Below are positions 47,035-58,285 of a DNA stretch of 64,000 nt, one piece after another; within the stretch, counting starts at the first letter, position 1, and every line of letters starts with the position of its first letter. The position numbers and the translations under genes are program-made. The notes below the pieces were generated by a model. The model was given only the letters and a program-made list of their open reading frames with translations, was not told the origin of the DNA and did not search any database. The stretch comes from Chondrosia reniformis (lineage: Eukaryota > Porifera > Demospongiae > Chondrillida > Chondrillidae), in contig OX359201.1 of assembly GCA_947172415.1 (NCBI GenBank), positions 4,278,001 through 4,342,000 of the forward strand, read 5' to 3'.

Positions 47035-50000
47035 ATGGAAGCTAGGCTTGTGTTACTACTCTTGTGCCAAATCTGGACTAGCACTGGTCAACTGAGTAAA
47101 AGTCAACTAATACCATTTGGTGTGGGCAATGGTGATACCATTTTCTTTGCGAATGATGATAACACTACAAATATTTCAATGCCAGTTAGATTTCCTTTCT
47201 ATGACAGATTGTATCAACGTGTTTATGTAGGTAACTTACAGATTAAATCATTTTGACTATATATAATTAAAGTATACTATATAAGTAGATACTATACAGA
47301 TATATACACTTATTATGTATGTATATAGACAAATAATGTAATTATGTATGTACATATTTTATAGAATCACCCTATTTTAATTTAGCTGTTTGCCTTGGAC
47401 TATTATACAGTCCTCACCCTGACCTTTACCTATATCAATGTTTAGTAAATGCTACTTCTATTTTTTGTATATACATACATCATTCAGATCAACAACAATG
47501 GTCTCCTTTCCTTTGAAGCTCCAGTCACTGCTTTCACTCCAGTTGACTTTCCCTTTCTAGCAAGAGTAAGAGGCATTGGAGGTGCATTTATAGCACCTTT
47601 CTGGGCAGATGTACATACTACAGAGGATGGGGCAGGTGGTGCAGTGTATTTTAGAAGGACTACAGAAACTGCTACTTTAAATCAAATAGAAGGAATAATT
47701 CAAGGATCTCAATCTGGAAAAGGATTGTGTTTCAGACCTACTTGGGCTCTTGTTGTCACTTGGGAAGATGTTGGGTACTACAGCAAACACAATGATAAGG
47801 TAGGCTACAATTTACAGCAACCATATATGAACTAGAGCAATTTGAGTAGTCTTACTATCTGTGTCCTGTACGTATGCTTATATGCTACAGACAAACACAT
47901 TCCAAGTAGTCCTGGCAACGGATGGAACATTCTCCTATACTATATTCCAATATGTGAAATTAGAATGGACCACTGGAGATGCAAGTGGAGGTACTGAAGG
48001 ACTAGGAGGTACTCCAGCAATGGTTGGTATAAATGCAGGAGATGGAGTTAGGTTTAAGAAACACAAGTATGGATTCACTAATGATGTGTTAAGAGTTGCT
48101 GAGGAGAGCAACATGGATGGCTGTTTTCCAGCTGGTAGATATGTCTATCAGATAGATACTGAAGTACTGGTAGGAGAAGAAAGCTGTGTTGATACAACTT
48201 CTACACCTGTTCTGCCAAACGTTTGTAAAACAGGTACTGCATTGATTTCATTTATACAACACAGCTATATCCACACTGTTGAATCGGTTCACTATAGATT
48301 CAATTAAAATTTAACCTTGATATACTATTTATAGGAAAACTAGGCTTAACCCCATCATTTGGAACTATTCATTCTGGTGGATATATAATAGCTACAGGAT
48401 ACAACAGTAATGAACTCCACGATATACAAAGCAACTCTAGAGATATTTTTGTTAAGTTTGGTGTAAACAGTGTCAAGTATAAGTGTGCATATGTGGTCAG
48501 AACAATGATGACAGTGATTATCATCTGTCCAATACCCCTGTTCTCACCCGATGATGTTGGTATGAAGACTGTAACACTTCTCATAGATACTTGTACAACT
48601 GGACTGACAGGACAGTTTAGAGTTGGTTAGTGGGACTATATATACATGCCATATATAGAGAGATATCAGTTGCTAATACAAAAAAGTATATACTGTAATA
48701 TATGCTGCAAAGAACTAATAAATTGTTGGTATTAATATATGTATGTTTTTTTAATTTAGATCCACCGGCATTACTGATTGATGGAAATATTCAGTTTAAA
48801 ATGGTCGACTGTAACCAACCTCATAATAATCCAGTTTTTGGAATCAACTCTCTATTCTGCATAACCTGGGATCCTAATCTTTTTCAGTTAAAAGGATGCT
48901 CTACAACTGCTTCTGGTAGTTCCGCTACAACTGGAATTGCCACTCTGTACATTCTTGGGGATACAAGTTTAGTAACTGTAGATGCTTCTCCTTGGAAGAT
49001 AATAAGACTCAAAGGCAAATTCATTAATCAACATCCCTCTATTAGTGCTGGACAATTAAAAATTGACTTTAAAAACCTGGAACCAAAAGTTACAAATGAA
49101 ACACAGAATCCAAAAGATGTCTTAATGTTTATACAACTATCTGCTAAAGTTGAGGGGATAACAATCTTTTATAGTACTCCTCTTGTGTCATATGTACCAA
49201 AGATTTTCTCATCGAATCTAGGTGGATCGGTGGGTGTCACAGCTCAAACTAGCATGCAAACACTGACAAATCAATGTGAAAGTGTCAAGAGTATACTAAC
49301 AGCTCATAATGTATCATCACTTCCCCCATGCCCTAGGAACTCAGACCAAGCCTTCTTGGATCCATCCTTTGAAGTAGACCAAGGATGCTCCAGAAAGGAT
49401 CCTAATCCACCGTTCAACTGCCACTTTCATCCAAAAGCTTCGGAATGCTTCTTTCAAATGTAAGTGACATCTAGGTTCCTCTTTAATGCCCTTATTTTCA
49501 GACATTCGGTTTTTAGTATGGCTTCCTGTTCGTAACCTTGTATACAAAAAAATGGTGGACGTTAGGCTGGCTTTTGCTTTTAATTCTCTCTTCCATTTTA
49601 TGAAAAGGATTTAGAGACCACCTTAATTAAGAATGAACTATGCAATGTAAAGCCTGTGCAAAAAGGATTTCTACGAGATATGCCCTTGAAATTAAAATTG
49701 ACAGCATTCCATTCCTTTCCACTTACTTTGTACAATTATAGGCTTATGGAAGAACAGCAATATATACTTTTTAAAATAGTTTGTGATATTTTTAAATTTT
49801 CATACAAGTATATAATAATCCTTAAAACATTAGGTTAGTGATGTCTACTTGCTTTATATATAATATTGTTTACAGGGTAAATGATTCCATAGTTGGTCAA
49901 TGCTGTTATGACAACAATGGACTATATATACAAGCTAAGCCTGGTAAAGGATTCATGAAAAGAAGGGATCCACTAAAAGATTTCAAAGGACATTTTACAA

Positions 50001-53000
50001 GTGATTTGTGGCCAATTTTTGTTTGCTGCTCCCAACTGCAGACACCTGATAGCTTGTGTGAAAGTATCTTGGAACATTATGAAGGAGCTTCTACTCAAAA
50101 TTATGTGCCAGTCAGACCAGGTACTGTTATATATACAAGTAAATGTATTGCACATATATAGTGGTTAGGGGTGCAGCAGTCATGATCACCTATTATATAT
50201 ACTATACATAGCTCCACTAAATATAACCCTTAAAAGAATGAATAAATAAACATTAAAACTGTAATGAAACACTATACAAATTTATAACATTTAATATAAT
50301 GTATCACATATATTAATTTTGTTAGTCTTCTTTGGAGGAGATCCCCACTTCCGCACACTTGATGGGAAAGCTTACACCTTCAATGGACTTGGGGAGTATA
50401 CATTGGTCAATGCATCATCACTAGAGTTTGCTGTCCAAATAAGAACAGCACTAGCTCCCAGTTCAGAGACGGTGAATACAGCTGCCACTGTCATTTCTGC
50501 TATAGCAGTTCAACAGGGTGGTGGTGACAGGTTGCAGGTGGAGTATAATGAGCGCTTCGGAGTAACAAATTACATAAATGGGGAGAAACAATTGTTCACA
50601 GGAGAATCAAGGCAGAACTTTGATGGTTTTACCATATTCCACTCAGGGATAACTTCCAACTACACCTTCTCTACAGGGGTGACCATCAGTGTGACTGGGA
50701 AGGATGATGTCCTAAATGTAGGTTTGGGATTTTCTGAAAGGTTCAAAGGTGAGACAGTTGGATTGTTGGGTACTTGGAATGATAATCCAGATGATGATCT
50801 GCAAGCAAGGAATGGAACAATATTACCAGCTGATGCCACAGAAGAAGAAATATTTTACCAGTTTGGGCAAACATGTAAGTAATTAGTCTGAAGAATTTGT
50901 TGCTGAATTAGGAAATTTCATATGAGAACTATAATACACATATACAATATGCAGGGATTACGTATTCTATGAATTGAGAATTATTGTCTTCAAAGACATA
51001 CAGGAATTGAAGCCAATGGAAGATTTTAAGTTACATTTCCTAATAAATAATATAGGGCTAACAAAAGATGGAGTATCACTCTTCTATTACAGAGGATTAG
51101 GTAGGGAGTCTTTCACAGATGAGAGCTTTGTGCCACAGTTTGGATTACCAGATTCCATCACAGAAGAAGAGAAAATGAAATTAGAGGAAATGTGTCATGG
51201 TAACACAGAATGTATCTATGACATAGCAGTGACTGGCAATATGGATATTGGGATTTCAACAATGATGAATGGAGAGGTCTTTGAAACTAGGGAGGCTGGT
51301 TCATTACCAGGTATGTGTGTGATATAGGCTATGTCCTTGTTGCAGTATTATATTTATGTAGGCTTTATCAGCTATAAGTTTATTTTAGTTAGAAGTTGGT
51401 GAAATCTACATTCAAATGTCCTAAACTATAACCTGTTCATTAATATTGCTGATGCTTATAAGGATGAAATGTGAAGTGTGAAGGATATGAATTCGAACAC
51501 ACTTGACTACTTTAAATTCCTTTGTTATATAAAATCTATATTCTTAGAGATCCTACGTATATATATATATATACGTATTCAGTCACAAACTGTATATAAA
51601 GACTATACAATGTTAGCTGCCTTTCCATGGCATTATACAGTTATTTGTGATCCACCTTGTCAAAATGGTGGAGAATGTGTTCAAAATGATACTTGTAGCT
51701 GTATACTGGAGTACACTGGACCAACATGTGAAAGTCAGTTATCATGATTAAATCCAGAAATATTATTAAGTGGATGTATTTTCTTTCACAGACAAAGCTT
51801 ATATACTAAATAATATGCACAAATCTACATCCATTTGTAAACGTACGTGTACATATACGTACAAACAGCATCTCTCTCTTTCTCCTGGTTTGATTCCTAG
51901 CAATTTTTTCTTTGTACTTTTCCTTCTTCATCATGTTTGAAGATGATTACTTGTGGTTTGATTATCACTTTGATTACTCATCTACACGTACATGAATAAT
52001 CTAAAACAGCTTTTCCTATGTACTAAATATATTCTTTGGTAAAAGGTCCATAATTAACTAAACATGTGAAAGCTTTTGATGAGGATACAATATTAAGAGT
52101 CCTCTCGTTATTCTTCTGCTTCTGGGAATACCATCCTTCACCAATAACCCTGGACATGCATGTACTTGTATGCAAGTTTGGGAAACAATACTGTTATTAT
52201 TATTATATTATTATAATTTTCAGTATATCCCAACTGAAGCCACATTGTATACATAACTTATAAGTATAATAAGCAAAACAATCACTTGAAAATATTACAA
52301 CAAAACCAGCCAAGTGACCAAAGTCTTATCTTGGCTAGGGACCGAAGTCCTATTATATTGTCAACCAGTGATTGTCTCCCAGTCATCCAAGATGGAAAAA
52401 GTCACCATCAAAGAACTTGGCTGGTGTAATTATATAATATTTTCCAGTGATTGTCTTGCTTATCATCATAGCCTTATATAACTTGCACAGCTCAATGCAA
52501 TTCCCTTTATTAACTTATCAATATACATATGTGTATATAAATTACTTCAGGTGATATGTTTGTAAGAACCTCTGACAAGCTCTCTCAAACCACAGTCTTG
52601 ACTGCACCTCTTTTGTTGGATGATCTTTCAAGTGAAAAACTGGGAATAAAGAAGATGCCTCTCTGTTATCAAGTTCAAGGAAAATATGGTAAAACATTTG
52701 CACTTGTGTCAGATATATGTCTAGCTATCAATGTGGAGTACAAACGACAAAGAGGCTCTACCATGAGAACTTTGATCAACAGAGTGGGAATTATAGGAAT
52801 AGACGATAACAGCAGCTGTATTAATTTAGAGGTCTCTGCTAGCAGCTGTACTGTCAAGTTAGGAGGACAGCCACTTATGAACAATTACAATGAAAGTGGA
52901 CTTGTGATAACACTACTGTCAAATGGAGTAACTGTTCATCTACCAAATTGTGAATTCAGATCTGCTGAAATAACTGTAATTTGTAATAGGTTTAGATATA

Positions 53001-53683
53001 CAAACCAAGAGAAATTAGAATTGATATTATCAAGAATGTTCAACTTTCAGCCAACTTCTCATGGCCTGCTGGGTTAGTTTAATATAGTTGATAGGAGCTT
53101 TATTAGTTAATGTATAATTTGGAAGGGAATAAATTAAGGTTTATGATTTCATGTATATTACATTTCCAATTTTCTTTTCATTTGTTGCTTTACCAAATAA
53201 TCGATCTGTTAATATGCATAATATATTCTCTCTTCAGGTTTAGCTCCCCTATAGGCTCTTTTATAGAATATAGGCATATAGCATGTAGGAAAATGGTATC
53301 TTAGATTTTTCATCTATATATATATTGTGAAATTCAATCTGTCTATATTTTAATTATTTATATATATGCATATGTATATACGTACAGGTCAGTTTTGGAA
53401 TGTTCCTGTAACCTTAAGCAATACAGGAAATACAATTGATGTTGGCTCTGTAAAAGATCTACCAGTGTATAAAGTTAAAATAGCAAGGGCTGGTGGCCCA
53501 ACACAAATATTTACAGGTTTTCAGTATCCATACACTTGGGACCTGGATGATGAAACATGTCTTTATGCTGGTAAAGGGCAAGCTCGAGGGGTAATTGAAG
53601 GGAATTTGCAAGGATATCAGGTAGGAGGGATATTTGCCACTGATTTTGCCTATACACAATTCCGTGGAACTTGCATAGTCTAA
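47035..53683 (+). CDS. Secreted NIDO-AMOP-VWD-EGF adhesion protein (MUC4-like core)
   Basis: Eleven exons: 47035-47226, 47488-47799, 47891-48233, 48335-48625, 48760-49459, 49876-50120, 50326-50874, 51056-51310, 51641-51733, 52551-53072, 53388-53683; about 1,265 residues. Signal peptide (EARLVLLLLCQIWTSTG). NIDO at about 65-240 (INNNGLLSFEAPV, IAPFWADVHT, WALVVTWEDVGYY, VVLATDGTFSYTIFQY, AMVGINAGDG). AMOP at about 563-694 (LPPCPRNSDQAFLDPSFEVD, GQCCYDNNG, CCS). VWD at about 698-870 (FFGGDPHFRTLDGKAYTFNG). A post-VWD segment (TWLTKDGVSLFYY, FVPQFG) and one EGF (CDPPCQNGGECVQ) follow. NIDO-AMOP-VWD is the MUC4/SUSD2-like arrangement. The last two exons (about 270 residues) are unrecognised, and no transmembrane helix is seen. 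Acceptor 51056 was chosen because an upstream AG (50955) gives an in-frame stop. Confidence 0.85.
51865..52000 (+). mobile_element. SINE body, copy 2 of the family at 59712
   Basis: CTGGTTTGATTCCTAGCAAT is a decayed B box/T-arm. It is followed by CTTCTTCATCATGTTTGAAG and ATGATTACTTGTGGTTTGAT with TATCAC, then TTGATTACTCAT. The same order occurs on the minus strand at 59712-59870. It sits in the intron between the EGF exon and exon 10 of the NIDO gene. Confidence 0.6.
52281..52459. mobile_element. Deleted relative of the 33-kb fold-back element
   Basis: CAATCACTTGAAAATATTA at the left is mirrored by TAATATTTTCCAGTGATTG at the right. AGCCAAGTGACC, GGACCGAAGTCCTA and CTCCCAGTCATCCAAGATGG match 33100-33180. 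The hammerhead half is missing, so this is an internal deletion copy. Confidence 0.65.
53233..53315. repeat. Dispersed ~85-bp repeat, copy 2 (partner at 20091-20185)
   Basis: Near-identical to 20091-20185 over AGGTTTAGCTCCCCTATAGG through ATGGTATCTTAGATTTTTCA. Lies in the last intron of the NIDO gene. Confidence 0.85.
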
Positions 53684-54288
53684 TGAGAATTAAGACAGAT
53701 ATAAATCCATGCACTGAATGCATGTCTTTTACAGTTACTTACCTTTCTTCTACATGCACATTATTTTTGTGTATTAATTAGACTGAGATTCATGCAAACC
53801 AACCATGTAATGACTGATCATGAGATTTGAGAATTCAAGTTAATTATTTTGTATGCATGATAACCCAGGTTCAGGGAATTTCCCTTAGTAAATACTAGAA
53901 TGATGAATATATATACTAAACCTTGTCAAGTTGACAGAATATATATACGTATACGTATGTGTGGGTGTGTTTGTATATTATATCTAAACCTTACAAGTTT
54001 GCAATATAAATGTATAAAATACATTTATATTTCCCAAAAGGTCAAGGAATCCACATATATATTCATAACAAAAACTGGATTCAACCATTTGAATAACATG
54101 CTAATTGAGGTTCATCTCAGTCTTAAGGTCTCCTATATAGTAATGGGATATAGAATATTACTTTTAACACATCTTAATGTTAAGATATGGTAATTATTAG
54201 TCGTCTATAACCCCTGCATTACACATGCAAAAACGTGTCTCACCATCACGGCGGAAAATTGGCCCCGACTTATGGGCTAAGGTAATGA

Positions 54289-54387
54289 AAGAAAGGTCTT
54301 GGAGCAGTAGACTATACGAACTCACAACTATACCAATGTGCTGGTATAGTTGTGAGTACGTATAGTCAACTGCTCTAAGACCTTTCT
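54289..54387. repeat. Inverted repeat, 46-bp arms, 6-bp loop
   Basis: AGAAAGGTCTTGGAGCAGTA with following bases on the left (to 54335) is the reverse complement of 54342-54387 with about three mismatches; loop ATGTGC. No coding content. A small fold-back element or hairpin. Confidence 0.9.
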
Positions 54388-54481
54388 TATATTCCTTCTT
54401 CTCATCAACCCTTCTAATACTAAAATCAATCTATGGCAAGGTACACTTGTACACACAACAACTAATGATAGGAATATTATT

Positions 54482-54640
54482 AGATGGTACATCTTTCGAT
54501 TCTTTGAGCATCTAAAAATGCAGTTTGGCTTGATAAATCTTTTGGTTGAAGGTTTCAACCCTGAGGGTTTGCATCAGTGATTATTTTATCAAGCCAAACT
54601 GCGTTTTTAGATGCTTAAAGAATCAAAAGATGTACCATCT
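54482..54640. mobile_element. Fold-back element with hammerhead-like centre
   Basis: Arms 54482-54537 and 54583-54640 pair with few mismatches (AGATGGTACATCTTT against AAAGATGTACCATCT; TGCAGTTTGGCTTGATAAA against TTTATCAAGCCAAACTGCG). The loop on the minus strand (54579-54541) reads CTGATGC, AACCC-TCA-GGGTT (perfect five-pair stem II), GAAAC. The A of CTGATGA is C here and no cleavage triplet with a stem I is evident. Confidence 0.7.
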
Positions 54641-55420
54641 TAAAAATAAGTTCAACGCAGTTAGAAGAAATCCTTACTCTATTATAATTAATGATGGGAA
54701 CATGCCTATGAAAAAAACTTCCTTCCAGTGCCTCCACATCTCATTAATATCCTCATAGTCAACCTTTCACTGTACCTGCCAAAGATCAATGAGCAAGTGA
54801 TTCACATTATTGCTTCTAAATGCCCTGACCTTCCTTATTTTATGACCACTATATTGAGGACCCAATCCCTTCCTTATCACATGCATAAACAATAAAATGA
54901 TAATTCAAACCAGCATCCAAACACACATGCAGACTTCCTAATAACACCTTGGTCTTTGACATAAATGTGATCAATCCTGCAGAGTTCTAATATTCTGTGT
55001 AACCCTAGTGGACTCCTGGATCATCTGGGTCACCCTAGTGGCCTCCTGGATCATCTAGGTCATGCAAGCCACACTCTCTAACCATGCTACCCAGTTGCTT
55101 GCCCGCCTTATTAGTGCTACCCAGTAGAAGTTAATCAATATTTACATTCTCCATAATCAAAATCTCTTTACTTGCGCCAGAAAATGGTATACCTTGTCAG
55201 AGACCTGCTCACAAATAGCATGGCACCATTTATTATACTGCAGTCCCTTCTGATTACACCAAACCAATTTTCCACACTTTACACAAGGGAACCTGTAGAC
55301 TGGCCCAGGATTAGCCTCATGCACCACCAGCAAGAATCAGCAACAAGCTTGAGAAAGTTCAAGGAAGCGGTAAGCCTTGCATGCTTTCTCACAGTACGGG
55401 CAGCACATGTCTAACCCCGA
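54641..55420 (-). mobile_element. LINE relic with NPGP (2A-like) remnant, PHD-like zinc finger and endonuclease remains
   Basis: Minus-strand frame: EANPGP (55318-55301), then FPCVKCGKLVWCNQKGLQYN, KWCHAICEQVSDKVYHFL. That is the PHD-like finger at the N-terminus of many invertebrate non-LTR retrotransposon ORFs, usually preceded by GDVExNPGP. Farther on, pieces resemble an apurinic endonuclease (ENVNID, LGSMVRECGLHDLD, CRIDHIYVKDQG), with stops and frameshifts. No reverse transcriptase follows. Dead 5' fragment. Confidence 0.6.
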
Positions 55421-56002
55421 TGGCAAATAAGATGGCTAAGGAAAACTATACAATGATAAGGCCAGGCAAATTCAATTCCCAGTTTATCGTCCCGCCCTGC
55501 TTTTGTGAGCACGCTGTCCAACTTCCATTTTTTATTATATAAATAGGTGCCAATAACTTATGGTTACAACTTGTTTCTGTGCTCCTTTATAATAAATATT
55601 CAACTTTAATACTGTGTGTTCTACTTTAATATGTACAAGTTACTATTGAAAAATTCAACTCAGTGAGTTTTGTATGTCTGATGACTGATTGCATTTTTAT
55701 TAATGAATAATGAAAAATGACCTCCTTCCCTCATGCTATTTTCAAAACTGCTGGACAATAAACTGTGAATCAAATTTGCATGGCCTAATCACCATTCATT
55801 CAATGATAATTACCATTGATTCATTTATTGAGGCCAGAATCACTCTTCTTAAATTGTCAAAATAAACGCTGTCAAACGGAATTTAGCATGGGCTACCATT
55901 TTGGATTAGATTTGAGTGCATTACTTCCGTCAATATAGTTTCAATTCCCATCTCACTAATTTATTGTAATTATATTTTCATTCAATAATTTAAAAAATAA
56001 AA
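55421..56002. other. AT-rich intergenic region
   Basis: No supported coding frame, RNA gene or long repeat was recognised here. Confidence 0.55.
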
Positions 56003-56250
56003 AGGAAATTGTACTCCGGAAGAAATTATAGTTGAGTCGGGAGACCATAGACAGATCGGAAGATTTAGCAAGTGTGTGCATAGATTAACAGTACCTTTAG
56101 ACAATTTTCAATCGCTAAGTCCTGTAACCTGCGAAAGCACCGGTAGAAATTATTGGAAATTGTCGAGCGCATTGTGCATGTTAACTAAATCGTTATACCG
56201 ACCTATTAGCAGGGCAAAGTGTTATCAAGCCCATGCAAAGCTGGCAAGAT
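56003..56250 (+). other. Unassigned open frame of ~84 codons, possible exon
   Basis: A plus frame reads GNCTPEEIIVESGDH, CVHRLTVPLDNFQ, ESTGRNYWKLSSALCMLTKS and ends LARYV before GTACGT, a fair donor. The patch is richer in GC than its surroundings. No family is recognised, and no partner exon was found before the VWD pseudo-exon. Low confidence that it is expressed. Confidence 0.3.
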
Positions 56251-56571
56251 ACGTACGTACGTATAAGATATACATAATTATACTCTTTCTTATAATTTTG
56301 ATGTCGTAATTTAACTTTGGCGATCCCCACAAGTTGTAAGACGAAATCATATCCAATCAAACCCAGAGAGGCGTGCGCCGTGTTAATAAGTTGATATAGT
56401 GAGTTCTACCTCAAAAGTATAATACCTCCCCAACTTTTACCAGTGCAAGCCTAATTTTGGGTGTACTTCACTGTAAGGTACTTTTTGTAACTATCGGTAC
56501 CAAAAATTTGCTACCGTTACTTTAAAACTTCCAACTACCCACGTAAAAATAATTTCCGTGCCTACCGTATA

Positions 56572-57095
56572 CATATACATTGGTCAATGCATCATCACTA
56601 GAATTTGCTGTCCAAATAAGAACAGCACTAGCTCCCAGTTCAGAGATGGTGAATACAGCTGCTACTGTCATTTCTGCTATAGCAGTTCAACAGGGTGGTG
56701 GTGACAGGTTGCAGGTGGAGTATAATGAACGCTTCGGAGTTACAAACTACATAAATGGGGAGAAACAATTGTTTACAGGAGAATCAAGGCAGAACTTGGA
56801 TGGTTTTACCGTATTCCACTCTGGGATAACTTCCAACTACACCTTCTCTACAGGGGTGACTATCAGTGTGACTGGCAAGGATGATGTCCTAAATGTAGGT
56901 TTGAGATTTTCTGGAAGGTTCAAAGGTGAGACGGTTGGTTTGATTGGTACTTGGAATGATAATCCAGATGATGATCTGAAGAAGAAATATTTTACCAGTT
57001 TGGGCAAACACGTAAGTAATTAGTCTGAAGAATTTGTTGCTGAATTAGGAAATTTCATATTAGAACTATAATACACATATACAATATGCAGGGAT
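56572..57095 (+). pseudogene. Duplicated, truncated VWD exon of the NIDO gene
   Basis: Nearly identical to 50396-50960, including the donor and about 80 bases of the following intron (GTAAGTAATTAGTCTGAAGA). It lacks the exon start (GGDPHFRTLDGKAYTFNG). A 40-base deletion after GATGATCTG removes the stretch ending in GCCACAG, between short GAAGAAGAAA-like repeats, and shifts the frame. Without the VWD start, leader and partner exons it cannot make the domain. High identity points to a recent duplication. Confidence 0.9.
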
Positions 57096-58285
57096 TATAT
57101 ATACCAGATATATATACCAACATACACTGCACTAACTGCCTTAGTTAACAAGGTTGAACAAGATCTTGTTATCCTGCAAAAAAACAGCTTAGTTAACAAG
57201 GTTTAACAGACTTTGTAGTTAACAGACTTGTACACCACTCGCGACTTCGTCATTAATTATAATGTGTGATCTCGCGCACATGGTAAAACGTTGCATTGGA
57301 TTGTGGTGTACGTAGTGCTTAGTTTCCTCTCTCTACACCAGCACCATAGCTACTTTTGGGACGTAACTCGAAGCATCACGCCGATTGATAGAAAGAGGTG
57401 CAGGTTTCATAATTTAAGTTAATGTACAGTCTAGCTCTGCAATTCATATAGGCCAGCGTGAGTGGGTGATCTGGGAACATGTAGCACCTCTAGCTCTTTA
57501 TGACAATTTTCATATCACATACACGTACTTCCCGCAATGTTCATGTGAACATAACATTTGTAAGTGCACAACTGATGTCATCAACAATATTTATATGCAC
57601 ACTTTGAATGATGCATGCTTGCAAGAGTTGCTAGCACAAATATATAGGTATATAGCTGTTACTGAATTATTCTTATATGTTCAATTGTGTGACTTAGTAA
57701 AATAAAATATATTTCAGGTGTTTATCGTAACAAAATTTGACTGTACATGTTGTTTCGAATTGTCATCATGTACACATGTACACTGTGCAAAAAGTCCCAG
57801 TATGCAAGAATATACTTTCGAGTAAGCAAGGAGTATCAAAAAGTAGTGTATCCAGGAATATAAATGTTTATATACCTTGTATGAATATTATCATGATTAT
57901 GAATAATGTTAACTGAAGTGATTCAAAGATATTAATGATTGTGGGCAGCTATTGTCACAGGCACAATAACCCTTCAGTAATTATAAAATAACTGATCAGG
58001 TATATACAATTCCAAACTTTTAAGCCTAGAGCAATACGTAAGTAGAGAACTGCAGCTGAATTTATAGCTCTATGTATGTGTGTAAGTAGTTTTATTCTCG
58101 GTTAGGATTGCAATGTCATAATATTTCTATGTCTTCAAGTGGTTAATATCAACCACATGCAGAGAGATGCCATAGCTATCTTATCGCTTGCGAGAATAAG
58201 TGTATTTCTACATTCAACTGAAAGTCACCTTCTTTGCTTTGCTTTCTAAAAATCGACAGCTGTGATTCAAGGTTAATTGGTAGAT
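57096..58285. other. Intergenic region
   Basis: No confident gene. TTAGTTAACAAGGTT occurs twice (57141-57200). A 79-residue plus frame at 57466 has no recognised features. 58128-58205 repeats 58355-58430, the 3' part of the neighbouring decayed gene (TCTTCAAGTG, CAGAGAGATGCCATA-like, TCGCTTGCGAGAAT-like words), as a partial local duplication. Confidence 0.5.

Noticed and set aside
50955-51055. Using the AG at 50955 as the acceptor after the VWD exon
   Set aside because: It gives WITYSMN followed by a stop, whereas the AG at 51055 g keeps frame and restores the usual TWxxxxGxSLFxY segment.
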